Origin: Hydra vulgaris
Lineage: Eukaryota; Cnidaria; Hydrozoa; Anthoathecata; Hydridae
Reading direction: 5' to 3'
Assembly (NCBI RefSeq): GCF_038396675.1
Contig: NC_088922.1
Location: 65,306,001-65,370,000, forward strand
Length of the DNA: 64,000 bases
Each line of letters opens with the position of its first letter. Position 1 is the stretch's first letter. A program made the translations under genes and the position numbers. A model generated the notes under the pieces. That model was given only the letters and a program-made list of their open reading frames with translations, did no database searches and was not told where the DNA came from. Shown piece after piece: positions 11,236 to 26,200 of the stretch.

Positions 11236-12596
11236 CTCTCATGTTGTAAAGTTGTTGGACAGTCTTTATATAGTCAAATGCCAATAAAACGTGCTTTTCA
11301 TTTGAGCCATCATCTGACGTTTTATGTTTTGAAGCATTGTAAAACTTTTTGCGCATGCGCTTATTAAGATGTAAATCAGCCTACGCTGCTCTTTTACCTA
11401 CATCATTGAGATGTGGTGATTTCAGTTAAAGATTTAATCGTTCGTATTAGCCAAAAGTTAAAACTTATTTTTTAATGGTTACAGTAAAAAGACTTGCTAA
11501 CTTTTAAATCTGGATTTTTTTAACAAAAAAATTCAGATTTAAAAATGTTACCACATTGTCTTTATATTTAAATTTGCACTCTGGTAATATACTTTCTCGC
11601 CTGAATGGTGCAATTCCTTGATTGGAAATGATTTTATGCGATTACTAACAATATCATGAGCAATCTGAGGAAAACAATTAGTAGTACCTTATGCTCTTTT
11701 ATCTTTAGGGATTATTCCAATAACCTTAATGTTTCTTATTCTTCGTAATCGTTTTTCACTAATACTTAGGTCAGATAAAAATGCACTATGTAGGTACGTG
11801 TGTATCTGCGATTTACGGCACCGATTTTAAAGATAAAATCTGTGACCATTTTTTCACCGCGTGCTCGAAGTAGGTGTCATAAGGATGGATTTTTCTCGTC
11901 TTTTTTTTAGAATTTAATACTGACTTTGATAATATTTTAAAAGTAGAGTGTTGTAAGTTTATTGCAATTTGTTTTTTTTTTGCAGTTACTAACGTTTTTC
12001 GTGATTTCATTGCTACTGAAAACTTCGTTCTTGTTCTGGAAGTGAATTGACATTAAAGGCATGATGGAATTGACATTGAAGGCATGATGGGTTTTTTTTC
12101 TAACTTTTCAGTCAATTTTATATATCTATTTTCTATGTACCTGCCAAATTTCATTTAAAAATAATGACACGCTCATACTCTATTTTTGCACGCAGGAAAG
12201 GTACCAAATATTCTACTGTTGTATAGGTTGTGGAGGAGGGGGGGGGGGGATTCACGATTATGAGCATTTTGTATATTTGAACTTTTTTATTCATTAAAAA
12301 GTTGTTTTTTTAGAAGAATGAAACTTTATTAAAAATATTGGTGATTTTTTTAAAGTATTCAAAACATGGTTTACACACACACAAAAAAAAACTATGCTAT
12401 ATATTTATTCTATATATTTATAAGATTCAAGTGATTTTTTTTTCTGTTGCATGTAATATAGCTTTTTCCAAAAAAAAGTGTAATAATGATTAAAGTAATA
12501 TGATTATTAAAATTTTTTTTTAGAGCATTATGGGACCTAAACAGAATCATCTATTTTATGGTGAAGTAAAAAATTTATTTAGCTTGTAACTTTACA
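11236..12596. other. AT-rich non-coding DNA
   Basis: No gene recognised. A short direct repeat (gaattgacattaaaggcatgatg) occurs twice near 12046-12086 and a poly-G run at 12234-12250. Confidence 0.5.
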
Positions 12597-15500
12597 ATGC
12601 CAACTCATTTAAATATTGATTGTAGAAATGGACATATATTAAATATATTTATATCCAACAATGAATCATTTAAAAAAACTGTTGAAATAGTCAATAAACT
12701 TTTTAATTTCAAAATATATAGTAGTCAGATTATGCAACAAGTAAATAGATCCAAATTCTATGCACGTAATTTTTCAAGGATTCTAAACAATTTATTAATA
12801 TCTTTGCATACCAAAAATTAATATCTGCTATGCCACAACCATTGCATTCAACCACAAGCTCAAGTAACATTGTTTTGCGATCTTCTGTTTTATCTCCTCA
12901 ACACATTAGTGTTTTATCTGTATCAAATAGTAATCACTTAACTCATTCTTTATCTGGTCCCACTTTGATAAGCTCTTCTCATGAATCACTACTATCCAGG
13001 TTGAGAGCTGATCAGTTAAGTCCTAGGAAAAAAGTTTTGCAAAAGAGGTTAACCATTTTGGCAATGAAATTGCAAATAAAAAATGAAAACATAAGGAGGA
13101 TCTAAAAGAGTTAAAAGAAAAGGCAAAGGCCCGGCCATACCAATTAAATATCTAAATTAGATTATTGCTCCCAAAGAAAAGACAATCCTTAATTTTCGAA
13201 AAAAGTTAAAGGAAAATTATTTGAATTTACAGTTAAAAAAACTTCAAAATCACATTTTTATTTTAAAACAGTTGACATTTACCCAAAGCAACTTATCTTA
13301 TCAAAAGGCTATGTCAAGCCAACAACTTGCTGACAAAAGTTCCGAAATTCTAGTACTGCAAAATGACATACTGATTTTACAGGAAAAAGTGGAGCAATGC
13401 AACAAATAACACAAAACACCAAAAATGCTACTCAGCAGATATTGGAGCTTTTATATATGACATACTTGTGTGCCAAGTTCCTACACATAGTGTTCCAACT
13501 CTGCTCAGTTAACTTGGAGAACACACTGGCTATCGATTTAGTCACATTCCGCATAGCACAACTGTGAAACAAATGATGCATGAGCTAGGTGTAATATCAG
13601 ACTTACTGACCGCTGAAATAGCTTTCTCATCAAAAAATCTGACACTTGGTTTTGATGCAGCAACACAGGAAGGTGTTCATGTAAATGTTGTGCACTTAAC
13701 AACAGAATCTGTATGCATGGTTGTAGCTATAGATCAACTTCCTGGAGGTACAGCTTACGATTATCAGAGTCACATTACAAAATCTGTTGATAATCTTGCC
13801 AAGTTATATAGCGACTTCTACCAGCTACAATTCACTGATGTGCGAAGTACTATTATTGGAAACATAACTAACACGATGAGTGACAGAGTAGCAACAAACC
13901 ATGCGGCAGTTACTAAGTTAAACCTTGTTTTGCAGAAATCATTAAATGAACTAAACTGTCACCTTCACCTCTTGGACACAATGAGCAGTTCGTGCAAGTC
14001 TTCACTCAAAGCATTAGAGACCTCTAAAGGAAAACTTTTTGGAAGAGACTGCATTGCAGCAAATATTATTTTACAGTTGAACAAATTTTGCTATAAGGAT
14101 GGAGAAGGTAGATCTATAATCTTAATCCCAATTTTTTACTTTAACACAACATAATTTTGTGAATTATGATATATAAATATAAAATATTTTTTTTATTAGC
14201 ATATAAATGTTACTTATATCACATGCTCCTTATGCTCTTTAAAACAATTACTTTATGTTATTTAAAGGTGACCCAAAGGGTTTTGTAGCCTTTTTGGACT
14301 AACACAAGCTGCCCAGAGGACTGCTACCATGCTGCAGAGGGAACCAACTACACATTCTTTTTCACACGTGGTATTTTGATTCATCACTATGAAATATTGA
14401 AGACATTTCTGTTTTCTGGCTTAGCGTTATGTGGAGGTCTGACATATAGTTTGTTTCAAGATTTTACATCTGAAACAGGTGAATCTTTGATATGGTTATA
14501 TTAAACTTTATATTAAATGTTTCCATTCTTGAACACATTTAGATCTTAAATTGATAGGAAGGGGTGCACCATAAAGGCTATGGGATAAACCTTTAAAACC
14601 AATTGTAATGATACTTGCAGCAATAGTTAGGGGATTATAGATTATTAGAGACTAATACTATGGTTTGTTTATAAATTTTTTGTTTCAGGTTTTTGTGAGT
14701 TATGTGCCCGAGCTTTAATTGGAAAGCTACTGACTGGTCCTTGGATAACAAAATTTTATATCACACCAGGTCAGGGACTTGACTACACATCTGGCATTCA
14801 GAAAGTCAAAAATGTTCGGAACACTTTTATTGAAAGCAGCAAGGATCCTCTAAATCTAATTAAATAAAAAACTGATTTTTTTGGAAATATTATTCAAGAT
14901 CCTGTTTTTGATTCAATAATCAGCTTTTGCCCAGTAACTGATGAAATGAGTAAAACATTAGCTGAATGTCTGAAAGCTGTTGTTAGTGTCATTGGCAGGC
15001 AGTACAAGCGTCAGTTCAACATGAGTTCTAATGATCAAATTATGAACCAGACTAAATCAGCAAGGCTTCACAACATTGACTCAGACGAACTTATGGGTAT
15101 GTTTAGTGCTGCAAAGCAAAAAGCTCCAAATGCCACACTCTGTTTTCTTTCAAAACTTCGTGCTTGTAAAAATAAAACAACTGCTCTATTCTCCAAAAAG
15201 CCTACTGATATTCAAAACAAATTAACATTATGGGCTATTTCTAATGCCAGAAAAACTCGATTTGCAAATGCATAAAGTCATAGAGAAATTATGTCAGAAC
15301 TTATAAAGCGTATGGCTGACAAAATTCAAAATAAAAAAAGACAAAGAACAAAAGGAAAATAGAAAAAAATTTAAAAAATTGTATGCCTAATCAGATAAAA
15401 GAAATATTTCCTGACTTAAAAAATAATGAGGCTTCTAATATTGAAGAAATTCTTATTGGAGCTGCTATTGGAAAATGTATTTGCCACTTGAGGTTTGATA

Positions 15501-15670
15501 AAGCCACTAACAGCCAAGATGTATATTTTGGCAGACTTCTTAACATTAAAAAGAAGAACAGTGGTATATACATAGTTCCTTATTGGAAACAAAATGAAAA
15601 TAAGAATGATGCTGCTGTCGAGTATGAAATGAGCAACTATCTGCAGACATCATCAGTTGTAATATGGTAA
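12597..15670 (+). pseudogene. Uncharacterised transposon-type gene with introns, decayed
   Basis: The order is a Ser/Thr-rich stretch (12830-13105), coiled-coil-like pieces (13221-13409), then a conserved core from 13564 (LTLGFDAATQEGVHVN, IDQLPGGTAYDYQSHI, LNELNCHLHLLDT, GKLFGRDCIAANIILQLNKF). Two GT-AG introns fit exactly: 14108-14267 rejoins KDGEG with DPKGFVAFLD, and 14479-14688 rejoins DFTSETG with FCELCARALIGKLLTGPW. Later come ARLHNIDSDELMGMFSAAKQ and KAPNATLCFLSKLRA; the last block (15383-15670) ends in ICHLRFDK and YIVPYWKQNENKND. In-frame stops (for example after AFLD) and a frameshift near 14365 show decay. I recognise the pattern as a repetitive family of cnidarian and fish genomes but cannot name a superfamily or reaction. 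The blocks before 13564 are less certain. Confidence 0.6.
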
Positions 15671-16901
15671 TATTATAACGTACTTCTTCAACAGTTGAGA
15701 TACAAATGGATATTCGATGTTCGGCGATTGCGTTTTGCTTTCAAGTTCTTTATCTATCACCAAACGACGGATTCTATCTAATACATGGTGTTAAAAACTG
15801 ATAAACTAAGGTTTGTTGATGCGTTTTTCTGCGAACAATCGCTGCAATACTACAACAACATCATTTTTTTTTCCAGTGTTAACGCTGGTGGTGTCTGAAA
15901 CAATCATCTGTTTTGAATCTGTTGAGAAATTCCTTGAGCAATAGCTTTTCCCCTGCCATCTACCATACCCAGGACATTCAATTTGATTTCTCTTCTTTCA
16001 TTTTTAAGGACGACCACTTGATAATTGATTCTGTTGATGTGTTTGCCATCAAAGTGTAAGGACCAACTTTCCCTATGCAACTTTTCGATCATTTCTTTTT
16101 TCAGCTTGATTGCATCTTTGATTGTTGACAGTAAATAGCTGATTGACATGGAGTTGAGATGTCGATGCTTTCACGAGCCAATTGCTTGCATATGTTAGCA
16201 ACTTTTTTTGTTGATACTCTTGTGTAGGTCACCAAGTTGACAGCAATTTTGCTTTAATGATGTTTTCTGCTTGGTGTAGGAGTAGCTTCATCTTCTTCTT
16301 CATTGTTTTTCATATTCACTTTCAGCCTCGAGTCAGAATCACTAAAACCAGGATAGTAAGATGATGAGTTGGAAACCTATTTGAAAGGTTTTATTTTTTA
16401 GAAGGATGGATCGTTTCTTTACTGGCCGCTTGGCCTGTAGAGTATCCCACTGTCCCTTTGCTTTCCACTTGGAGATAGTACAATCGCTTGTCCTCAGAAG
16501 ATAACCGTGTTCCATTCACTTTAGTAATATCAAAAATTTCATCAAGAGGTTCGTAGCTTCCCCACTTGACACATTCATCATAAAATTTCAGCATTTTATC
16601 AAGCTTTGCTTGTATAACTTGATCAGGTACATTAGGAAAATTCAGTTTATTCTTCCACAATTTGGGGACTTCCTTGAAAATTTTGGCTATTCGCTCCTTT
16701 TTTCCTTTGATTTTTGGTCCAAGGAAATCGTAGCGTCCAATAATTTGCTTTTGGAGAGGCATTCTGCACTTTTCTTCCAGTTAATATTCTTCCAAAAGGA
16801 CCATTCTTCTTTTGTGAGAGTCTTCAAATTTTACCAGATTATTGGTCCAGACATCCTTGTTCTTCTGAATGCTACTATCGCTAGGCTTGTACGTTGCCAT
16901 G
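15670..16901 (-). pseudogene. Uncharacterised transposase-like gene, decayed
   Basis: The ATG at 16901 starts MATYKPSDSSIQKNKDVWTN and is read to a TAA; the same frame resumes as MPLQKQIIGRYDFLGPKIKG (16762-16391). A middle block (16149-15904) gives WSLHFDGKHINRINYQVVVL, and after a frameshift DTTSVNTGKKNDVVVVLQRL then HHVLDRIRRLVIDKEL down to about 15670. The spacing of acidic blocks (FDGKH ... SDTTS ... LDR) looks like an RNase-H-type transposase core, but I cannot assign a superfamily. Stops and frameshifts make this copy dead. It meets the plus-strand element tail to tail at about 15670, so one of them is truncated there. Its promoter-like region is at 16940-17120. Confidence 0.6.
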
Positions 16902-16939
16902 TGTTGCTTCTGTAATAGCTATAAAATTAGATAAGCAGC

Positions 16940-17120
16940 TATATATACGCAGTCTAAATTGTTCTAGAATATTCTAAATTGTTCCAGAATGTTTCAAAGT
17001 GTTCCGGAATGTTCTAAATTGTTCTAGAATATTCTAAATTGTTCTAGAATATTCTTAAATGTTCCAGAATGTTCTAAAGTTGTCTAAAATATTCTGGAAT
17101 TTTCCAAACTGTTCTAAAGT
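16940..17120 (-). promoter_or_regulatory. Heat-shock-element-like array plus TATA box
   Basis: From 16961 to 17120 the sequence repeats every 20 bp, eight units. Five units contain a perfect TTCnnGAAnnTTC trimer (units starting 16961, 17001, 17021, 17041, 17061); unit 16981 has one mismatch and the last two are degenerate. This trimer is the canonical heat-shock-factor site. On the minus strand the array is followed by TATATATA (16947-16940) and, 39 bp further, the ATG of the transposase-like gene at 16901. The arrangement reads as a heat-inducible promoter; function is inferred. Confidence 0.65.
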
Positions 17121-17281
17121 TCTAAACACTTTTAATCTATACAAGTTTTAAATGATTTTCAGCAAAGCCACACGTAGTAGTAGTAGCTTTAACAAGATTA
17201 AATAAATGACGATTCGTAATTTTAATTGCAGAGTGACCTTTTTTTTTACAACCTAGAGGAATTGAACATGTTTTCAATGTT

Positions 17282-17336
17282 TTCTAACTAAATTTCATCA
17301 GTTTATGACACATAAACTGATGAAATTTAGTTAGAA
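17282..17336. repeat. Perfect 26-bp hairpin, 3-nt loop
   Basis: Arms 17282-17307 and 17311-17336 are exact reverse complements (TTCTAACTAAATTTCATCAG and 6 more bases) around ACA. The hairpin ends where the TA array begins. The 161 bases before it (17121-17281) hold nothing recognisable. Confidence 0.98.
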
Positions 17337-19595
<2,259 letters not shown>

Positions 19596-19792
19596 CTTCG
19601 CCGGATGGTAAAAGTTACAATAAAAAAGATTGTACATATATTGCATATATGCAATATGTACTAAAATTACTTACTTTGACGCAGCCTTCTCCTTCCTCGT
19701 TCTTTGCGCGTAACAATTTTACTTTTTCATTTCGTTTTTTTTTTAATAATTGTTTTTATTCTCTACTTTTGCTTTTTTATTTTTTTTAAGTC

Positions 19793-20121
19793 TAGGGTAG
19801 CGTGGGGCAAGATGTTCATTTAAGAAGGTCAACCCCTCTGGGCATTTGTGTGAACTTGGTAGACTATTGTTTTTTTGATATTACTTAATTGCTTTTATAT
19901 ACTTTTTTCTTTAGATATTTACATTTTCAAACAAATAATTGGTTTTAATCAAGTTATAACTTTTTAAAGGATTTCGTTAGCAAATTACTTTAAAAGTTAT
20001 AAATTTATATATAAATATTTATAAAAGTAGTATATAAGGAATTAAAAAATATTAATCTAACAAGGTCTCACAAATGCACAAGGGACTTGACTTTATGAAC
20101 ATCTTGCCCCACCGTAAGCTA
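19793..20121. mobile_element. MITE with GTGGGGCAAGATG termini
   Basis: Left end TAGGGTAGCGTGGGGCAAGA is mirrored by an inverted right end (complement TAGCTTACGGTGGGGCAAGA at 20102-20121). Similarity extends about 60 bp inward with gaps (TGTTCAT, GCATTTGTG). No coding capacity; superfamily undetermined. Confidence 0.7.
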
Positions 20122-20246
20122 AAAAAATCAGTATTGTAAGTAATTTATTCCACAATAATCTAAAGTATAAAGATTCTAAAACTTAATCAATAAAACTAAT
20201 TAATTTGCAATTAGCTAGTTTCAGGTGAAGAAAAATGTCCTTTTAT

Positions 20247-20362
20247 TTGTGGGGCAAAAAGCCCTGTGATTTATTTTTAAAATTTTTAGGTAAGTTTAAT
20301 TCTATTAAAACAATACATAAATATTAAAACTAAATATTTACAGGGCGTTTTACCCGACACAA
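20247..20362. mobile_element. Small imperfect inverted-repeat element
   Basis: tgtggggcaaaaagccctgt on the left is mirrored by acagggcgttttacccgaca on the right across an AT-rich loop, total about 116 bp. Possibly a tiny MITE. Confidence 0.5.
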
Positions 20363-21610
20363 AAAATTTTCCCCTTTGTACTAAATTATTATTTGTAATT
20401 TTTTTTTGTTGAGATTTTATTATTTTTGTAGACCTTTTCACAGCCATGGACAATAAACTCCTTTGTCTAATTGTAACGTTGTATGTCCTTATGCCCACAA
20501 TACTTTACTTTTTAATTAAAATTGTTTCTTTTTCATTTGTCTTTTTTTTCGCTTTTAAAAATTTTCTTTTTTTTTTTTTTTTAACTAATCCGTTTATTAT
20601 TTACTTGTTGATTTTTTTTATGCCATTACCTTAACAACACAAAAAATTCAACTTGTCATAATTTAGAGCTATAAATAGTTTAAGAACTTGATCAAATTGG
20701 CCGTGACGTCACAAATTTCCCAATACTTCCTTCAAATTGCACAAATTTATTACCCCACGTAATTTAAGAACGAACTCATATTTTAACGGTTTAAAAATTA
20801 ATTTTTTGAGTTGTAAACGCACGCAGGTACTTTATGCATAAAGTATGTGTGAGCGAGTGAGCGTCGACTTTTTTAAGTACAGCTTTTACATATAAAAAGG
20901 ATTGCTTAAAAGCAATCAACCATAAAAACACTATATGATTGGTTAGCGCACAGCAAACTTTAAAAATTGCTTAAAACAAAGGAGAAACTTATTTTCCGTT
21001 TACAAATTGAACACAATAATACTAAGTTGTGTGCGGTACTTTTTATTTTTTCTAAAAACTATTTTAAAAAAAAGTATATCTTAATACCTTTAATCAGTAA
21101 GCTCATTTCGATTGTTATAATAATCTGACTATATATACTCAATTTAAACTCATTATTCACTCATTTTAAAAGGAGATATTATAATGAGAAGTTAAATATC
21201 ATTTTTAACAAAATTTTATCGATCATATTTTAAATCGTTATAAAATGACCTTAAAAAAAGGATATGTCTATTGGCATTTCTTTTTAGCATAAGGCAGTTC
21301 CTATAGGCATTTCCTTATGATATAAGGATATGATGCATATACAGATATTGTATAAAAAAATTAGTTTAGGAAATAAAACCAAGTTTTACTCAATATTTTC
21401 ATAAATATCTAATCTAATATGACTCATCAATCTTGCAAGAGTAAGATCTATCATAAGGATATCCCAAAGTCTAGTTTAAAAAACGACATGAAGAAGAAAT
21501 ATTGTAACCACAACAGTTGCAAATGCAATCTTATTTATATCAAAGTTCGTCTGCATCAATATCTAGAGAAACAATTTAAAAAAAAACAAGATTTGTAAAT
21601 TCTACAAAAA
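20363..21610. other. AT-rich non-coding DNA
   Basis: No gene recognised; T runs near 20525-20580. Confidence 0.5.
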
Positions 21611-21614
21611 CTTG

Positions 21615-21639
21615 CTCCTCGGCCTAATGGCTAAGATCA
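21615..21639 (+). other. U2-snRNA-like 5' segment
   Basis: CTCCTCGGCCTAATGGCTAAGATCA matches nucleotides about 6-30 of U2 snRNA at 22 of 25 positions by my comparison, including an unbroken TGGCTAAGATCA. It stops after this stretch; the U2 branch-point-pairing and Sm regions do not follow. Keno elements of the Tx1 clade are known to insert into U2 genes, so this may be a target remnant or a captured 5' end. A tRNA D-arm-like origin is an alternative. Confidence 0.5.
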
Positions 21640-21875
21640 TATGGTTTTAGCCTGAGACAGCGGTGTTTTAATTTAAATACCTACGTGTATTTATTCAGCT
21701 TCTACTGGCCTTTTTATAGGATTAGTATAGTTTTAGTATAGTTTAGTATAGTTTTACTCTACCCTCTCCACGGGCTGCTAATTTAAGCAAATATAGAGAC
21801 TCTATCTTAGTCTGATTGACTAAGATTATAAAATTTTACGATAATAAGTGTTTCTTTATAAAACCTTTATAAGTC

Positions 21876-23077
21876 ATGGATGACGAGGAATTTATCGTTA
21901 CAGACCATGACATAACAACCATAATACAGGATGTGTGCGTTGATAGCTGTACAGGATGTGTGCGTTGATAGCTGTACAGGATGTGTGCGTTGATAGCTGT
22001 ACAGGATGTGTGCGTTGATAGCTGTACAGGATGTGTGCGTTGATAGCTGTACAGGATGTGTGCGTTGATAGCTGCGACGATGAACAATCTGTAGCTCCGC
22101 AACTATCATACGCCCAAATAACAAAAAATCAACAACATTTAAATCCTAAACTAAGACAACTTCATAAAACTCTTCTTTGTCCAGTAGCAACTAACGTCAC
22201 CATAAATGATGTGCTTATGGCCCTGGAAGATGAAAACTTAGATGAGGGGCTCGCGGGAGCCCAAATAATTCGAGGAAACACAATCCTCGAACTAACTTTC
22301 AAAGACAACAAAACAAAAAATAATATTCTTGTAAAAGGATTAAATATAAAGGGGTGTCACCATCGCTTCACCAATTCAACACCTACAAGACAAATAAGCA
22401 AGAGTGTTGCTGTCTCTATCCTAGGCCTACCACTCGAATTTGAAAACATCCAAGTTGGGACAGACCTAGAAATGATGGGTCATGGCAAGCATGTATACAC
22501 TAGACCTGTTATAAAAAAAACTCCAAAAAATCAAACTAAATATTATTCTGGTATACTTGTCGCTATGATGGAAGATATTAAAATACCCATACCTAGAAAC
22601 ATCACAATCCAAGGTTATAAAGTCAAAGCCATTTATACAGGGCAGGAAAACTTTCTTCCAAAGAAAAACAATAACAAACCTGAAGGGATAAAGAACCAAA
22701 ATGAAAATGACAAATTAATTGATTCAAAAAACACAACCTCTCTATCCTCAATTACTGCATTAACAGAAAACCACAACCAAATATTAGTAAATGAAACAAC
22801 AAATTCAGAGCTGCCTATTTCAGAAACTGAAAAGATATGTGAAGTTTTAAATGTAAAAACAGACATTAAACACGTCCAAAATATAAGCGAAACCAGTATT
22901 GGGGAGTGTAGTATAAAAGACCAACAAAACAATGAAATGGATGAAGATGGACCGTTTATAGAAGCAAATGGAAAAAAAAGGAAAACTTCATCTAAAACCC
23001 AAAAGCTACCAGACTATAAAAGATCAAATGTAGAGGGAAATATTTTTACTGATGGGCAACGCCCAAATTCGACCTAA
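21876..23077 (+). pseudogene. Tx1-like LINE ORF1
   Basis: ATG at 21876 starts MDDEEFIVTDHDITTI; the frame is then lost in a 25-bp tandem repeat and resumes after it, reading to 23077. Five extra 25-bp units shift the frame by two, so the expansion alone accounts for the break. After it come QLSYAQITKNQQ, an RRM-like segment (SVAVSILGLPLEFENIQV) and IPIPRNITIQGYKVKAIYTG, matching the central domain of L1/Tx1 ORF1 proteins, which bind the element's RNA. The CCHC knuckles common after this domain in Tx1 ORF1 are not visible; the C-terminal third is Asn/Lys-rich. Confidence 0.75.
21925..22074. repeat. 25-bp tandem repeat, six identical units
   Basis: tacaggatgtgtgcgttgat plus agctg is repeated six times (21925, 21950, 21975, 22000, 22025, 22050) with no differences seen, implying very recent expansion inside ORF1. 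25 is not a multiple of three. Confidence 0.98.
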
Positions 23078-23207
23078 GAGAGTCGAACATATATACACTC
23101 TAACCTAAATAAAAAACAAAACAAAAATATAAAACCCTAAAAACAAAATAAAAATATAAAAATTAAAAAAAAAAATAATACAAAAACAAAACAAAAAAGA
23201 AATTATA

Positions 23208-26200
23208 ATGGCTGTACGAATACTTACCTTAAATGTCAATGGACTAAACACTGACAGCAAAAGACACAATATAATGGATCTTTTTAAAAATATGGAGTGT
23301 GACATATTCTTTATTCAGGAAACACACTGCACTGATGAAAAAAACCGAAAAGTGGACCAACGAATGGAAAATGAAATCAGGAGGCTCTGCACTATGGAAC
23401 AACGGCGAACTGAGGCAGCGAGGAGTCGCAATACTAACAAAAATAAAAACCGCATTTCAAAACGTCTCTACCGACAGAAATGGCAGAATAATTGCTGCTA
23501 ATTTTAACCTGAAAAGTAAAAATTTAAGAGTAATAAATGTTTATGGACCAAATGACCCACAACAAAAAGAACTTTTCTTTGAAAAACTAGAAAAACACAT
23601 CAACAAATCAGAACTTCTATTCCTAGCTGGTGATTTCAACATGATTGAAAACCCAAATTTAGATCGAGAAGGCGGTGATGCCTATAATAAAAATAACACG
23701 TTAGGGAAATTTAACTTAAAAAAATTCACTGACAAATACGAAATACAGGATGTTTTTCGTGAAACATAACCTTATGCTAGAGCTTTCACTTTTGAGAAAA
23801 GTGATAAAACATATAGAAGCAGAATAGACAGGATATATACTTCAAGAAATAAAGAAATACAATTAGAATCTAAAATATATGACAACAAACTCAGTGACCA
23901 TAAAATTTTCCTGCGTCAATGCACTACCAAAAACATAAAAAAACTAGGACCAGGATACTGGCACCTAAATACGAACCTCTTAAGTGATACAAATTTTAAG
24001 GATAATTTAATAAAAGATTTCACAAAACTTAAGAAAAAAAAAAACGAATATGAGGACTTGAATCAATGGTGGGATATTGTTAAATGTAAAATTAGAAATA
24101 CAGCTATAAAATGGTCTACTAAAAAAAATCAAGAAACAAAAATAAAAATTCATAAACTAGAAAAAGAAATTGCCAACGAAAATACCGAAAATTCAGAAAA
24201 AATAAAATACCTGCAAAACGAAATAAAAAACTTAACAAATACTTCATAAGAACCAAACAGATTTTAATTGAAGACGGGGAAAAACAATCAAAATCCCTAT
24301 TTTTTATAGAACAAAATAATCAGAAAAAGAAAGCCATAAAGGAAATAAAAGACGGAGAAACATTACATACCGACCAGATAAATATCCTAAATACAATTAG
24401 ATCCTTTTATAAAGAGCTGTATAGTCCATCGACCTTATGCAGTAAAACTCAAAAAAAATTTCTAGAAAATATAACTCAAACACTCACAGACGAGCAAAAC
24501 ACCGCTCTAAACCAAAAGTTTACCAGCAATGAACTTTGCCAAGCTGCAAAGACACTTAAAAAAGGTAAGACTCCGGGAATAGATGGTATACCAGCTGAGC
24601 TTTACCAGGAATGTTGGAACATCTATGGAGACGAGTTTACATCTTTAGCAAATGAAAATATTTTTGAAAACGGAAACGTTTTAAGCTGGTCACAGCGAAC
24701 AGCATTGATAAGTCTAATTCCCTAAGAAGGAGATCCATCAGAGCTAAAAAATTGGAGACCAATCTCTCTTCTTTGTGCGGACTACAAAATAATAACTAAG
24801 GCTCTGTCACTTCAATTAGCCAAAGTTTTGAACATTATTCTTGGAACATCACAAACATGTACAATTCCCGGAAGAAATATTTTCTCAAACCTACACCTTG
24901 TTAAAGATTTAACTCACTACACAAATGAGAAAAACATCAAAAGCTTTTTAGTAACGATCGACTAGGAAAAAGCTTTTGATAAGATTGATAGGAACTTCCT
25001 CTTTAAAATAATGACAAAATTTAACCTCGGCAAAAACTTCGTAAACGTTATAATGCGCACACTTGAAAAATAATGGATTCATGAGCGAACCTTTTCAGGT
25101 TTGTAGAGGAGTTCGACAAGGTGACCCAATCTCCTTAATGCTATATTGCATATTAGTCGAAACCCTCGGTCTAGCCATACAAACAAACACAAAAATAGAT
25201 GAAATACCATATCGAGGAAAAAAAACCAACCTAAAACTTATGCAATATGCAGACGACACAACTGTTTTCATACAAAATCCAAAATCTTTAGTAGAAGTCT
25301 TCAAAACCCTTCAACATTTCGAAATAGCCTCCGGTTCTAATATTAACGGACTTAAAACCAAGGCACTAGCACTTGGAGGATTTAATTATATCGAATTCGA
25401 AAATACGGCTAAAGCCCTCAACCATGAAAATTATAACATTAATTGGTCAAACATAAGTGGAATAAAAATCTTAGGCATTCTGTTCCATACTGATTTCGCA
25501 TATACATCAAGTATAAACTGGGAGAACGCTAGACAAAACTTTACCAAAAAAACCAAAACCTTTAAATATAGAAACGTCTCCTTAAGATGCAAAGCCATTT
25601 TTGCCAACACTCTAGCCCTATCCAAAACATGGTTTGTAGGAAACATATTCCCAATATCGGCAGAAAACAAAAAAAAAATCTTAAAAGAAATATCTAAATA
25701 CCTATGGCAGAGTGAGAATGCCGAACCAATAAAACGAGACACTTTAAACTTACCAATAAATTAAGGAGGTTTAGGAATCCTAGACCCCAAAATTCAAAGT
25801 GTATCTCTAAGGGCAAAGCAAATGCTTCAAATTAAAGAATACAAACAGCCACATGATTCCATCTACCTGCAAAAATATTCTCTAGCCACATCACTACTAA
25901 AAATAGCAAACTAATCATACCAACAATGGAAATTTCTAACCTTGAATAACTTCCCTAAAACTCTTAACCCGCCTCCCTTTTACTATCAAGAAATTATAGA
26001 CTTTATAAAAATAAATAAAGATATTTTCTCGCTAAAAACGAAAAACTCAAAAAACATATATAATATACTTTCAAAATTCGAAACCAACAAAAGCAAAATA
26101 AAAATTCAAACCTTTGGGAATCATGGTTCCAAAAAACACTAAAGTGGAATAAAATATGGGAAAGAAGTTTTAACTCTTACGCACAGGGACCAAGCATGAA

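Noticed and set aside
21611..21680. A tRNA gene
   Set aside because: D-arm-like text is present but no acceptor, anticodon or T stem can be formed; the U2 match is better.
21925..22074. CRISPR-like array
   Set aside because: Units are contiguous with no spacers and lie in a eukaryotic LINE.
21836..22124. Minus-strand frames with repeated Thr-His-Pro-Val-Gln-Leu
   Set aside because: They translate the 25-bp repeat inside the LINE ORF1; no gene evidence.
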